A stretch of 6,752 nucleotides of DNA from Bacillota bacterium. Its GTDB lineage: Bacteria > Bacillota > Clostridia > Lachnospirales > Cellulosilyticaceae. The DNA is taken from NCBI GenBank assembly GCA_023415525.1, contig JAEZKI010000140.1, positions 1-6,752 on the forward strand, in the 5' to 3' direction. Positions 1 through 5,615 of this stretch are shown piece by piece. A program made the position numbers and the translations under genes. Numbering within the stretch: position 1 is the stretch's first letter; every line of letters begins with the position of its first letter. The notes beneath the pieces were generated by a model. The model saw only the letters and a list, made by a program, of their open reading frames with translations, did not search any database and was not told the origin of the DNA.

Positions 1-281
1 ATACGTCCATTTTTCTTATCGACTGTTACTTCGCGATCTGTAATATTTTTGCTGTCTAGTCGGTGTTCAATAATGGTACGTGCCACATCCATTTCATCGC
101 CTGTGGGGGTACGATTTAAATCTTTTGGTTCATAGATAGCCTCTACTCCCCCTCGTATATCAATACCATAGCGCATTTGGTCCGCACCCTTTAAAAAGCT
201 ACCATAACCAAAAAATGCTCCATATGCTATCGCCAAGATGGCTACTACCATTGCAAAAAAAGTCCATTTTTTATTTCTCAT
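1..281 (-). CDS. secD: Protein translocase subunit SecD, N-terminal part (cut by window edge)
   Basis: SecD works with SecF and the SecYEG channel in the cytoplasmic membrane, where it aids the late, proton-motive-force-driven stage of protein export. Only the first 93 codons are in the window; the gene continues past position 1. It opens MRNKKWTFFAMVV, with one membrane segment at about residues 7-27. The family signature YGIDIRGGVEAIY follows at about 38-50, and then the start of the extracytoplasmic domain (GDEMDVARTIIEHRLDSKNI, 61-80), which matches SecD proteins of Clostridia well. The ATG at 279-281 has a strong GAGGAGG site (289-295) seven bases upstream, which fixes the start. The gene begins 31 bases after the stop of the 140-residue ORF and probably shares its transcript. 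Whether SecF is separate or fused cannot be seen. Identification is from recognised motifs, not a search. Confidence 0.9.
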   Translation of the reverse strand, partial: MRNKKWTFFAMVVAILAIAYGAFFGYGSFLKGADQMRYGIDIRGGVEAIYEPKDLNRTPTGDEMDVARTIIEHRLDSKNITDREVTVDKKNGR

Positions 282-312
282 TTGTCTTCCTCCTCATTTT
301 ATCTATAACATA

Positions 313-735
313 TTAGAAAAAAAGCAATACCTCCTTCGTTCCATCCTTTAAATGAATATATCTAAGTAGTTTATGTAAAAAGAATATCATTACCAACTTA
401 ATGGCTATCCTCACTTGCCATATGACCTTTAGCCACTGGTTTTTTATATAACTTATTTCTAAAGGAAGGTAAAGAAAGCTTTTGCTACTCATAGATTGAC
501 TGTTGGAACTACTTTCTTGTAGCCCCTCCACAATTTTATTGGTGCTGGTTAAAAATAACTCAATATCCTTCCAATTATCCGTACTCATTTCTTCACTACT
601 AGAGGACGTTGTCATAGAATATTTATCAATTTGCCTACATGGAATAGAGAGGGCCTGGATAAGCACAAAAAAACTACACAAAAAAAGGATAATTGATTTT
701 ATATTTTTTACATTTTTTATATTTTTTACCTTCAT
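313..735 (-). CDS. Unrecognised small membrane-associated protein upstream of secD (140 aa)
   Basis: I do not recognise this protein. The chosen ATG (733-735) gives 140 residues and has GGGAGGAG ending nine bases upstream. An in-frame TTG at 760-762 would add nine residues but would swallow that ribosome binding site, so it is unlikely. Residues 1-13 are basic (MKVKNIKNVKNIK). A hydrophobic stretch at about 14-32 could be a signal peptide or anchor; the Cys at 33 follows SIP, which is not a proper lipobox. Residues 40-90 are Ser/Glu-rich and look exposed (SSSSEEM, ESSSNSQSMSSKS). A second hydrophobic segment lies at about 110-126 (AIKLVMIFFLHKL), and the end is hydrophobic (EVLLFF). A promoter lies directly upstream and secD follows after 31 bases, so it is probably the first gene of the secD transcript. 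A role in export is only guilt by association. Confidence 0.6.
   Translation of the reverse strand: MKVKNIKNVKNIKSIILFLCSFFVLIQALSIPCRQIDKYSMTTSSSSEEMSTDNWKDIELFLTSTNKIVEGLQESSSNSQSMSSKSFLYLPLEISYIKNQWLKVIWQVRIAIKLVMIFFLHKLLRYIHLKDGTKEVLLFF
700..726 (-). repeat. Three tandem 9-nt repeats in the start of the 140-aa gene
   Basis: Read on the minus strand, the units are AAAAATATA, AAAAATGTA and AAAAATATA. They encode KNI-KNV-KNI at residues 4-12 of the small membrane protein. The unit is a multiple of three, so gain or loss of a copy would keep the frame and only change the length of the basic N-terminal tail. Confidence 0.75.
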
Positions 736-770
736 AACCCTACTCCTCCCATTAATAGTCAACTATCTGG

Positions 771-799
771 ATAATAGTATAAATATTTGAACTAGTCAA
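771..799 (-). promoter_or_regulatory. Sigma-A-type promoter for the 140-aa gene and secD
   Basis: On the minus strand there is TTGACT (-35, 794-799), a 17-base spacer and TATTAT (-10, 771-776). Transcription should start near 764, about 29 bases before the ATG at 735. The hexamers and spacing are close to consensus. It fires away from the LexA-box promoter on the other strand. Confidence 0.7.
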
Positions 800-829
800 T
801 GTGATTTCAAAAATTTTTTTAAAAAAGTA

Positions 830-858
830 TAGAACATTTGTTCGATTCATGTTATAAT
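830..858 (+). promoter_or_regulatory. Promoter of the 39-aa ORF
   Basis: A perfect -10 TATAAT (853-858) is preceded, after 17 bases, by a weak -35 TAGAAC (830-835). A run of A and T (about 809-828) sits just upstream and could act as an UP element. The start would be near 865, giving a leader of about 26 bases before the ATG at 891. The weak -35 coincides with the left half of the LexA box. Confidence 0.65.
832..843 (+). promoter_or_regulatory. LexA (SOS) box
   Basis: The sequence GAAC-ATTT-GTTC is a perfect match to the Gram-positive LexA/DinR core GAAC-N4-GTTC, and the flanking bases are A and G (AGAACATTTGTTCG). It overlaps the -35 and the spacer of the plus-strand promoter, where a bound repressor would block RNA polymerase. 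It lies about 32 bases upstream of the -35 of the divergent secD-side promoter, so control of that side is less likely. LexA itself is not in the window; SOS control is inferred from the site. Confidence 0.7.
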
Positions 859-890
859 ACATTTATTAAATATCTAAGGAGGCTGTAAAC

Positions 891-1010
891 ATGAGTGTTG
901 CGGGGAATATCAATGAGGTTTTAAAACAAATTCAGTTACTTATTCGTATATATGGTGATGTGACTCTAAAAGATATCGAACGTTCTGTCTTGGCCGTTCG
1001 GAATAAATAA
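891..1010 (+). CDS. Unrecognised 39-aa protein under a LexA box
   Basis: This short ORF begins MSVAGNINEV and ends VLAVRNK. It has an ideal AAGGAGG ribosome binding site (876-882) eight bases before the ATG, and a clear promoter with a LexA box further up. These signals together argue that it is translated. It has no long hydrophobic run, so it does not look like a TisB-type membrane toxin, and no LysM domain as in YneA. Residues 7-20 (INEVLKQIQLLIRI) could form an amphipathic helix, followed by a turn at YGD and a second helix from about residue 25 (TLKDIERSVLAV). A small protein-binding or DNA-binding role would fit, but none is shown. It stands alone: the next downstream element is a long hairpin with a T run. 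SOS-induced cell-division inhibitor or regulator is speculation. Confidence 0.6.
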   Translation: MSVAGNINEVLKQIQLLIRIYGDVTLKDIERSVLAVRNK

Positions 1011-1070
1011 TAACTACTTGCATCTTATTTTTATTTTAATAAAGCTTTTTAAGTCTGCTTTTATATAAAA

Positions 1071-1168
1071 AGAGTATTGTAAATGGCTTAGGACATTGTA
1101 CTTCCTTTATGTTCTTAAAAGAACACAAGATAGTAGCATCCTGACATTTTACAATACTCTCTTTTTTT
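1071..1168 (+). terminator. Long hairpin with T run; terminator or structured RNA 3' end
   Basis: An almost unbranched hairpin can be drawn over 90 bases. The outer stem pairs 1071-1085 (AGAGTATTGTAAATG) with 1145-1160 (one bulged T). The next stem pairs 1088-1093 (TTAGGA) with 1139-1144 (TCCTGA, one G-T pair). Then 1099-1102 pairs with 1132-1135, and the apex is TGTTCT/AGAACA (1110-1115 with 1120-1125) around a TAAA loop. Seven T follow at 1162-1168 on the plus strand, fitting the end of the 39-aa transcript. On the minus strand the stem is followed by a shorter T run (TCTTTTTATA), so it could stop transcription from hxlR too. It is far longer than a usual terminator; a palindromic repeat or a stable small RNA are alternatives. 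Confidence 0.6.
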
Positions 1169-1424
1169 GCCTCTCTAAAGGTCAGTTTCCTAGAACCCTG
1201 TTCCAATAGAAACCTAAATTTAAAAAGACTGGTCATTAGGTCGTGATAACTTCTTCAAATGAGTTTGCTAACGCTTGCTATTCTCCAATGGTATCATCTC
1301 CTAACCTATTATACAGCTAGTACTATTTCGTTTGCGTGAAGTAGTTCTATCTGTATGGAGTTAGTATGTGCTTTTATCATTTATTTATACTTCTTTTTTA
1401 TTTTCTTTTTAAATCCTAAAGTCT
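1169..1424. other. Intergenic stretch without a supported gene
   Basis: I see no convincing gene here on either strand. On the minus strand, 1236-1301 reads GDDTIGE, a stop, then QALANSFEEVITT and a stop whose last base begins an ATG (TAATG). The protein-like wording may be a relic of a lost gene or chance. The short minus-strand frame that starts at 1236 has no ribosome binding site and runs through the palindrome. No clear T-run terminator for hxlR is visible directly after its stop codon. Confidence 0.4.
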
Positions 1425-1817
1425 TTAGCTAGGATCCTCACATTTATCTTTTAAAATCTCTGGATGCTGATTAAAATACCCTACTCCAAATTGATACATC
1501 CCTTCTAAAAGAGGAACCATCTCTTTGCCACTTTCTGATAAGCTGTATTCTACGCGAAGGGGTACTACAGGATAGACCTTTCGAATAATGAGATTATCCT
1601 CTTCCAAACTCCTTAGTTGATTGGTCAACATTTTTTGTGTGATTTCGGGTAATTTCCTTTTTAAATCACTGAAACGTAACGTTTGATGGCTTAAATACCA
1701 TAAAATTAAAATTTTCCATTTACCTGAAATAAGACGATGTACTAATGTCATAGGACACATACAATATTTTGTGCACCGTTCATTCATATGACATTCCTCA
1801 TGTTTGGGTCGTTCCAT
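1425..1817 (-). CDS. HxlR-family winged-helix transcriptional regulator with N-terminal cysteine cluster
   Basis: A 130-residue DNA-binding regulator of the HxlR (DUF24, MarR-like) family, whose members act as dimers and often sense electrophiles, disulfide stress or metabolites. The family core begins CPMTLVHRLISGKWKILILWYL with the typical GKW motif (32-34). FSDLKRKLPEITQKMLTNQL (49-68) contains the helix-turn-helix, and PLRVEYSLSESG (86-97) is the wing. The ATG at 1815-1817 is chosen because AGGAG lies eight bases upstream; an in-frame GTG at 1824-1826 overlaps that site and is unlikely. Four cysteines cluster at the N-terminus (C9, C15, C19, C21) with H6 and H10, and C126 is near the end. 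C21 is the conserved family cysteine (CP motif), while the other three are extra. The gene diverges from the pyruvate:ferredoxin oxidoreductase gene, the obvious candidate target besides itself. Confidence 0.9.
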   Translation of the reverse strand: MERPKHEECHMNERCTKYCMCPMTLVHRLISGKWKILILWYLSHQTLRFSDLKRKLPEITQKMLTNQLRSLEEDNLIIRKVYPVVPLRVEYSLSESGKEMVPLLEGMYQFGVGYFNQHPEILKDKCEDPS

Positions 1818-1843
1818 AGTTGTCACTCCTTTTCTACCTGGCC

Positions 1844-1852
1844 ATTATAACA
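1844..1852 (-). promoter_or_regulatory. Extended -10 promoter of hxlR
   Basis: The minus strand reads TGTTATAAT, a perfect TATAAT with the TG of an extended -10. The matching -35 position holds only TAGTAT (1867-1872), which lies in an inverted repeat. Transcription would start near 1837, about 20 bases before the ATG at 1817. Confidence 0.6.
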
Positions 1853-1873
1853 TAGTATCTTTTTATATACTAT
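1852..1873. promoter_or_regulatory. Inverted repeat, possible HxlR operator at its own promoter
   Basis: ATAGTAT (1852-1858) and ATACTAT (1867-1873) form perfect 7-base arms around an 8-base spacer. The repeat spans the -35 position and spacer of the hxlR promoter, where a bound dimer would repress it. Binding by this regulator is inferred from position and from the dyad form only. Confidence 0.45.
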
Positions 1874-1882
1874 CTATAAAAA

Positions 1883-1894
1883 AAGTACCTACTT
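1883..1894. promoter_or_regulatory. Palindrome AAGTA-CC-TACTT, possible operator of the oxidoreductase gene
   Basis: Perfect 5-base arms surround CC. The right arm overlaps the first two bases of the -35 hexamer (1893-1898) of the plus-strand promoter. It shares the AGTA/TACT core with the inverted repeat at 1852-1873, and the TACT at 1868-1871 with the AGTA at 1884-1887 forms a further dyad. A common regulator, most simply the adjacent HxlR protein, would fit. Confidence 0.4.
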
Positions 1895-1921
1895 GTTAAA
1901 AAAGCTCTTTCTGCGTATGAT
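1893..1921 (+). promoter_or_regulatory. Promoter of the pyruvate:ferredoxin oxidoreductase gene
   Basis: TTGTTA (-35, 1893-1898), a 17-base spacer and TATGAT (-10, 1916-1921) make a good sigma-A-type promoter. The start would be near 1928, leaving a leader of about 100 bases, which is long enough to hold control elements. Part of the leader (AGGTT at 1928-1932 and AACCT at 1945-1949) can pair weakly. Confidence 0.6.
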
Positions 1922-1993
1922 AGAACTAGGTTTAAGCTATAAATAACCTTAATTGTAAAAATTTACTAACTCAAAACAATAGAGAATTTGGAT

Positions 1994-2007
1994 GTGTATT
2001 CATACAC
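1994..2007. promoter_or_regulatory. Palindrome GTGTAT-TC-ATACAC in the oxidoreductase leader
   Basis: Perfect 6-base arms around TC lie about 70 bases after the predicted transcription start and 11 bases before the ribosome binding site. The arms are too close for a good RNA hairpin, so a DNA operator acting as a roadblock is more likely than an attenuator. It does not match the Rex, CcpA or CodY consensus as I know them, and its half-site differs from the AGTA/TACT dyads. Confidence 0.3.
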
Positions 2008-2031
2008 TAATCGGATTGAAAGGAAAATACT

Positions 2032-5000
2032 ATGGCTAAAAAATTAATGACATTAGATGGTAATACGGCTGCAAGTTACGTAGCCTATGCTTATACAGAT
2101 GTAGCTGCTATTTATCCTATCACACCTTCCTCCACTATGGCTGAAGTTGTGGATGACTGGGCAGCTGCAGGAAAGAAAAATATTTTTGGACAAACAGTAA
2201 AAGTAGTAGAAATGCAATCAGAAGCAGGTGCTGCAGGTACCTTCCATGGTTCACTTCAAGCAGGTGCTCTTACAACTACTTTCACTGCTTCTCAAGGACT
2301 CTTACTCATGATTCCTAATATGTACAAGGTTGCAGGGGAACTCCTTCCTGGTGTCTTCCACGTAAGTGCACGTGCCCTAGCTGCCCAAGCTTTATCTATT
2401 TTTGGCGACCACCAAGATGTTATGGCTGCTCGTCAAACAGGTTGCGTCATGCTCTGTTCTGGTTCTGTTCAAGAAGTAGCAGACCTTGCACCTGTGGCTC
2501 ACCTTGCTGCTCTTAAAGGACGTCTTCCTTTTGTTCACTTCTTTGATGGCTTTAGAACCTCTCATGAGATTCAAAAAGTGGAAGTATTAGACTATGAAGA
2601 TTATGCTGCACTTATGGACCAAGAAGCTTTAGAAGCCTTCCGCTCACGTGCCCTTTCTCCTAACCACCCTGTTACAAGAGGAACAGCACAAAATGCAGAT
2701 ATCTACTTCCAAACAAGAGAAGCTTCCAATAAGTTCTACCAAAATATTATCCCCATTGTTGAAGAAACTATGCAGGATGTAGCCCGTTTAACAGGTAGAA
2801 ATTATGGATTATTTGACTACTATGGTGCCCCAGATGCAACCCATGTCCTTATTGCTATGGGTTCAGTGACACAAACCATTGAAGAAACCATTGACTATCT
2901 CAATAGTAAAGGTGAAAAATATGGTCTTGTAAAAGTTCACCTCTATCGTCCATTCTCAAGCAAACATCTTTTAGCAGCTATTCCATCAACTGCCGAGAAG
3001 ATTTGTACTTTAGACCGTACAAAAGAACCAGGTGCTCTAGGTGAACCTCTTTACCTGGATGTACGTGCTGCTTTCTATGGTCAAGAAAAAGCACCTCTTA
3101 TTATTGGTGGACGCTATGGACTTGGTTCAAAAGATGTGACACCAAGTGATATTCAAGCTATTTTTAACAATTTAAAATCTACTGAACCTCAAGATCAATT
3201 TACTGTAGGTATTGAAGATGATGTAACCTTTACTTCTCTTCCTATGCAAGAAGAACTAAAAATTTCTACACCAGGAACAGTACGTTGTAAATTCTGGGGC
3301 TTAGGTTCAGATGGTACAGTGGGTGCCAATAAACAAGCTATTAAAATTATTGGTGAGCATACAGACAAATATGTACAAGCTTATTTTGCTTATGATTCCA
3401 AGAAATCTGGTGGAATCACTATGTCTCATCTTCGTTTTGGTGATCAACCTATTCGTTCCACTTATCTCATTGATGAAGCAGATTATATTGCCTGTCATCA
3501 ACAAAGCTATGTGAAAGAATACGATATTCTTAAAGGTCTTAAAAAAGGTGGAACCTTTGTTCTTAATACACTTTGGACACCTGAAGAGCTTGAAAAACAA
3601 CTTCCTACTTCTATCAAACGCTATTTAGCACAAAATAATATTCAGTTCTATATCATTAATGCCTTCCAAATCGCCGGTGAAATTGGTCTTGGTAAACGTA
3701 TTAATATGATTATGCAATCTGCTTTCTTTAAATTAACAAATATTATTTCTGAAGCTGATGCTACGAAGTACCTCAAAGCTTCTATTGAAAAAGCTTATGG
3801 TAAAAAAGGACAAAACATTGTAGATATGAACTGCTTAGCTGTTGAAGCAGGACAAAAATCTTTAGTAGCTGTTCCTATTCCTACTGAATGGGCTAACCTA
3901 CAAGATGAAGGTGCTCCAGAAGTTGAAGCAAAACCTGATTTTATTAAGCGTATTGTAGAACCTATGAACCGCTTAGAAGGTGATAAACTTCCTGTAAGTG
4001 CTTTTAATGGCATGGAAGATGGTACTTTCCCTCAAGGTACAGCTGCTTACGAAAAACGTGGGGTTGGAATCTTTGTTCCAGAATGGAAAGTAGATTCTTG
4101 TATCCAATGTAATCAATGTAGCTTTGTTTGTCCTCATGCTTGTATCCGTCCTGTCCTCGTGACAGAAGAAGAAAAAGCCCTTGCTCCTACTGGCTTTGAA
4201 ACTAAAAAAGCTGTTGGTAAAGGCTTAGAAAATCTTCAATTTAGAATACAAGTTAGTCCAATGGATTGTACAGGTTGTGGTAACTGTGTGGATGTTTGTC
4301 CTACTAAGACTAAATCTCTTGAAATGAAACCTCTTGCCAGTCAAGCTGTAACTGAAAGTGAAAACTGGACTTATGCTGCTTCTGAAAAAGTAGCTTACAA
4401 AGGTGACTTAGTTAAAGGAACAACAGTAAAAGATAGTCAATTCAAGACACCACTTATGGAATTCTCTGGTGCTTGTGCAGGTTGTGGTGAAACACCTTAT
4501 ATGAAGCTTCTCACACAACTTTTTGGTGATCGTATGCTTATTGCCAATGCAACAGGTTGCTCTTCTATTTGGGGTGGGTCTGCACCTTCTACGCCTTATA
4601 CTACTAACCACCTGGGTAAAGGTCCTGCTTGGGCGAACTCTCTCTTTGAAGATAATGCCGAATATGGTTTAGGTATGTTTTTAGCTACCGAACAAATGCG
4701 TGAAGGTCTTGAGAGTGCTATGAAAGCCCTTACTAACTTACCTCTTGAAGAAGCTCATCAAGCTGTCTTTACGAACTGGTTAGAAAGTCAAGCGAATGGT
4801 GAACTTTCCAAAGTAGCGAGTCACGAAGTAGAAAAGCTTTTAGATAGTGAAGCCATTACCCTTCCTGAAGCTCTTCCTTATCTGGCTCAAATCCAAGCTA
4901 AAAGAGATTACCTGGTTAAACGTTCACAATGGATTATTGGTGGTGACGGCTGGGCTTACGATATTGGCTACGGTGGTCTTGACCATGTATTAGCTTCTGG

Positions 5001-5571
5001 ACAAAATGTCAATGTCCTTGTCTTTGATACAGAAATTTATTCTAATACAGGTGGACAATCTTCTAAATCCACACCTGTTGCTGCCATTGCTAAGTTTGCT
5101 GCTTCAGGTAAACGTTCTAAGAAAAAAGACTTAGGTCGCATGATGATGTCCTATGGCAATGTCTATGTTGCTCAAGTAGCTATGGGTGCTGATAAAAATC
5201 AATTAATTAAGGCGATGATCGAAGCAGAAGCTTATGATGGTCCATCTATCATTATTGCTTATGCAACCTGTATCAGCCATGGTCTCAAATGTGGTATGGA
5301 TAAATCCATTAGTTCAATGAGTGATGCGGTTAAATCTGGTTACTGGCATCTCTATCGTTATAATCCTACCCTTATTGAAGAAGGTAAAAACCCATTTACC
5401 TTAGATTCTAAAGAACCAACCGGAAGCTTTAGAGACTTTATTATGGGACAAGTACGTTATGCTGCTCTTGCTAAACAATATCCAGAGCAAAGTGAAATTC
5501 TCTTTACTCAAGCTGAAAAAGATGCCAAAGAACGTTATGAAACTTATAAAAAACTAGCTGAATCTCATTAG
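2032..5571 (+). CDS. nifJ: Pyruvate:ferredoxin (flavodoxin) oxidoreductase, complete
   Basis: This cytoplasmic homodimeric enzyme converts pyruvate and CoA to acetyl-CoA and CO2 and passes two electrons to ferredoxin, feeding hydrogenase and other reductive steps. At 1179 residues it has the usual single-chain length. The order is the N-terminal domain (about 1-250, with YPITPSSTM), domain II (about 260-410), the gamma domain (about 415-640, GLGSDGTVGANK) and a linker (about 640-680). Then come two 4Fe-4S motifs (C690, C693, C696, C700; C746, C749, C752, C756) and the TPP domain (about 800-1175). The proximal cluster ligands are C815, C818, C843 and C1080; TPP binding shows GDGWAYDIG (971-979) and N1005. 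T31, E64 and R114 match catalytic-site residues of the Desulfovibrio africanus enzyme, whose O2-protective C-terminal extension is missing here. AAAGGA (2019-2024) precedes the ATG by seven bases. Frequent GGT, CGT, CTT and GAA codons suggest high expression. Confidence 0.97.
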   Translation: MAKKLMTLDGNTAASYVAYAYTDVAAIYPITPSSTMAEVVDDWAAAGKKNIFGQTVKVVEMQSEAGAAGTFHGSLQAGALTTTFTASQGLLLMIPNMYKVAGELLPGVFHVSARALAAQALSIFGDHQDVMAARQTGCVMLCSGSVQEVADLAPVAHLAALKGRLPFVHFFDGFRTSHEIQKVEVLDYEDYAALMDQEALEAFRSRALSPNHPVTRGTAQNADIYFQTREASNKFYQNIIPIVEETMQDVARLTGRNYGLFDYYGAPDATHVLIAMGSVTQTIEETIDYLNSKGEKYGLVKVHLYRPFSSKHLLAAIPSTAEKICTLDRTKEPGALGEPLYLDVRAAFYGQEKAPLIIGGRYGLGSKDVTPSDIQAIFNNLKSTEPQDQFTVGIEDDVTFTSLPMQEELKISTPGTVRCKFWGLGSDGTVGANKQAIKIIGEHTDKYVQAYFAYDSKKSGGITMSHLRFGDQPIRSTYLIDEADYIACHQQSYVKEYDILKGLKKGGTFVLNTLWTPEELEKQLPTSIKRYLAQNNIQFYIINAFQIAGEIGLGKRINMIMQSAFFKLTNIISEADATKYLKASIEKAYGKKGQNIVDMNCLAVEAGQKSLVAVPIPTEWANLQDEGAPEVEAKPDFIKRIVEPMNRLEGDKLPVSAFNGMEDGTFPQGTAAYEKRGVGIFVPEWKVDSCIQCNQCSFVCPHACIRPVLVTEEEKALAPTGFETKKAVGKGLENLQFRIQVSPMDCTGCGNCVDVCPTKTKSLEMKPLASQAVTESENWTYAASEKVAYKGDLVKGTTVKDSQFKTPLMEFSGACAGCGETPYMKLLTQLFGDRMLIANATGCSSIWGGSAPSTPYTTNHLGKGPAWANSLFEDNAEYGLGMFLATEQMREGLESAMKALTNLPLEEAHQAVFTNWLESQANGELSKVASHEVEKLLDSEAITLPEALPYLAQIQAKRDYLVKRSQWIIGGDGWAYDIGYGGLDHVLASGQNVNVLVFDTEIYSNTGGQSSKSTPVAAIAKFAASGKRSKKKDLGRMMMSYGNVYVAQVAMGADKNQLIKAMIEAEAYDGPSIIIAYATCISHGLKCGMDKSISSMSDAVKSGYWHLYRYNPTLIEEGKNPFTLDSKEPTGSFRDFIMGQVRYAALAKQYPEQSEILFTQAEKDAKERYETYKKLAESH

Positions 5572-5580
5572 ATTCTTCCT

Positions 5581-5615
5581 ACCTTTTACACAGCATTTAT
5601 TATTTAGTAAAAGGT
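5581..5615. terminator. Shared hairpin between convergent genes, without a T run
   Basis: ACCTTTTAC (5581-5589) and GTAAAAGGT (5607-5615) form perfect 9-base arms around a 17-base loop. The right arm is the last coding part of the minus-strand gene. Neither side has a following T tract, so it is not a classic intrinsic terminator. It could protect or define 3' ends of both convergent transcripts. A second palindrome, CTCCTCTAGAGGAG (5622-5635), follows within the minus-strand coding sequence. Confidence 0.35.

Noticed and set aside
503..790. 95-codon plus-strand frame opposite the 140-aa gene
   Set aside because: It starts at TTG with no ribosome binding site and lies almost wholly antisense to a frame with better start signals. 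Its hydrophobic look comes from the T-rich repeat.
1110..1125. TGTTCTTAAAAGAACA dyad as an operator
   Set aside because: Its half-sites are in the opposite order to a LexA box (GTTC before GAAC), and it is better explained as the apex of the long hairpin.
1193..1203. GAAC-CCT-GTTC, looks like a second LexA box
   Set aside because: The spacer is three bases instead of four, so the half-sites are out of register, and no promoter is visible next to it.
1036..1236. 66-codon minus-strand frame
   Set aside because: It has no ribosome binding site before the ATG and runs straight through the long palindrome and the AT-rich spacer. The frame is best explained by chance.
1427..1450. Dyad near the hxlR stop codon (AGGATCCTAGC region) as a terminator
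   Set aside because: The stem is short and no T run follows on either strand.
2392..4611. Open frames of 60-97 codons inside the oxidoreductase gene, mostly antisense
   Set aside because: They are shadows of a highly biased coding sequence. No start signals or recognisable domains are present.
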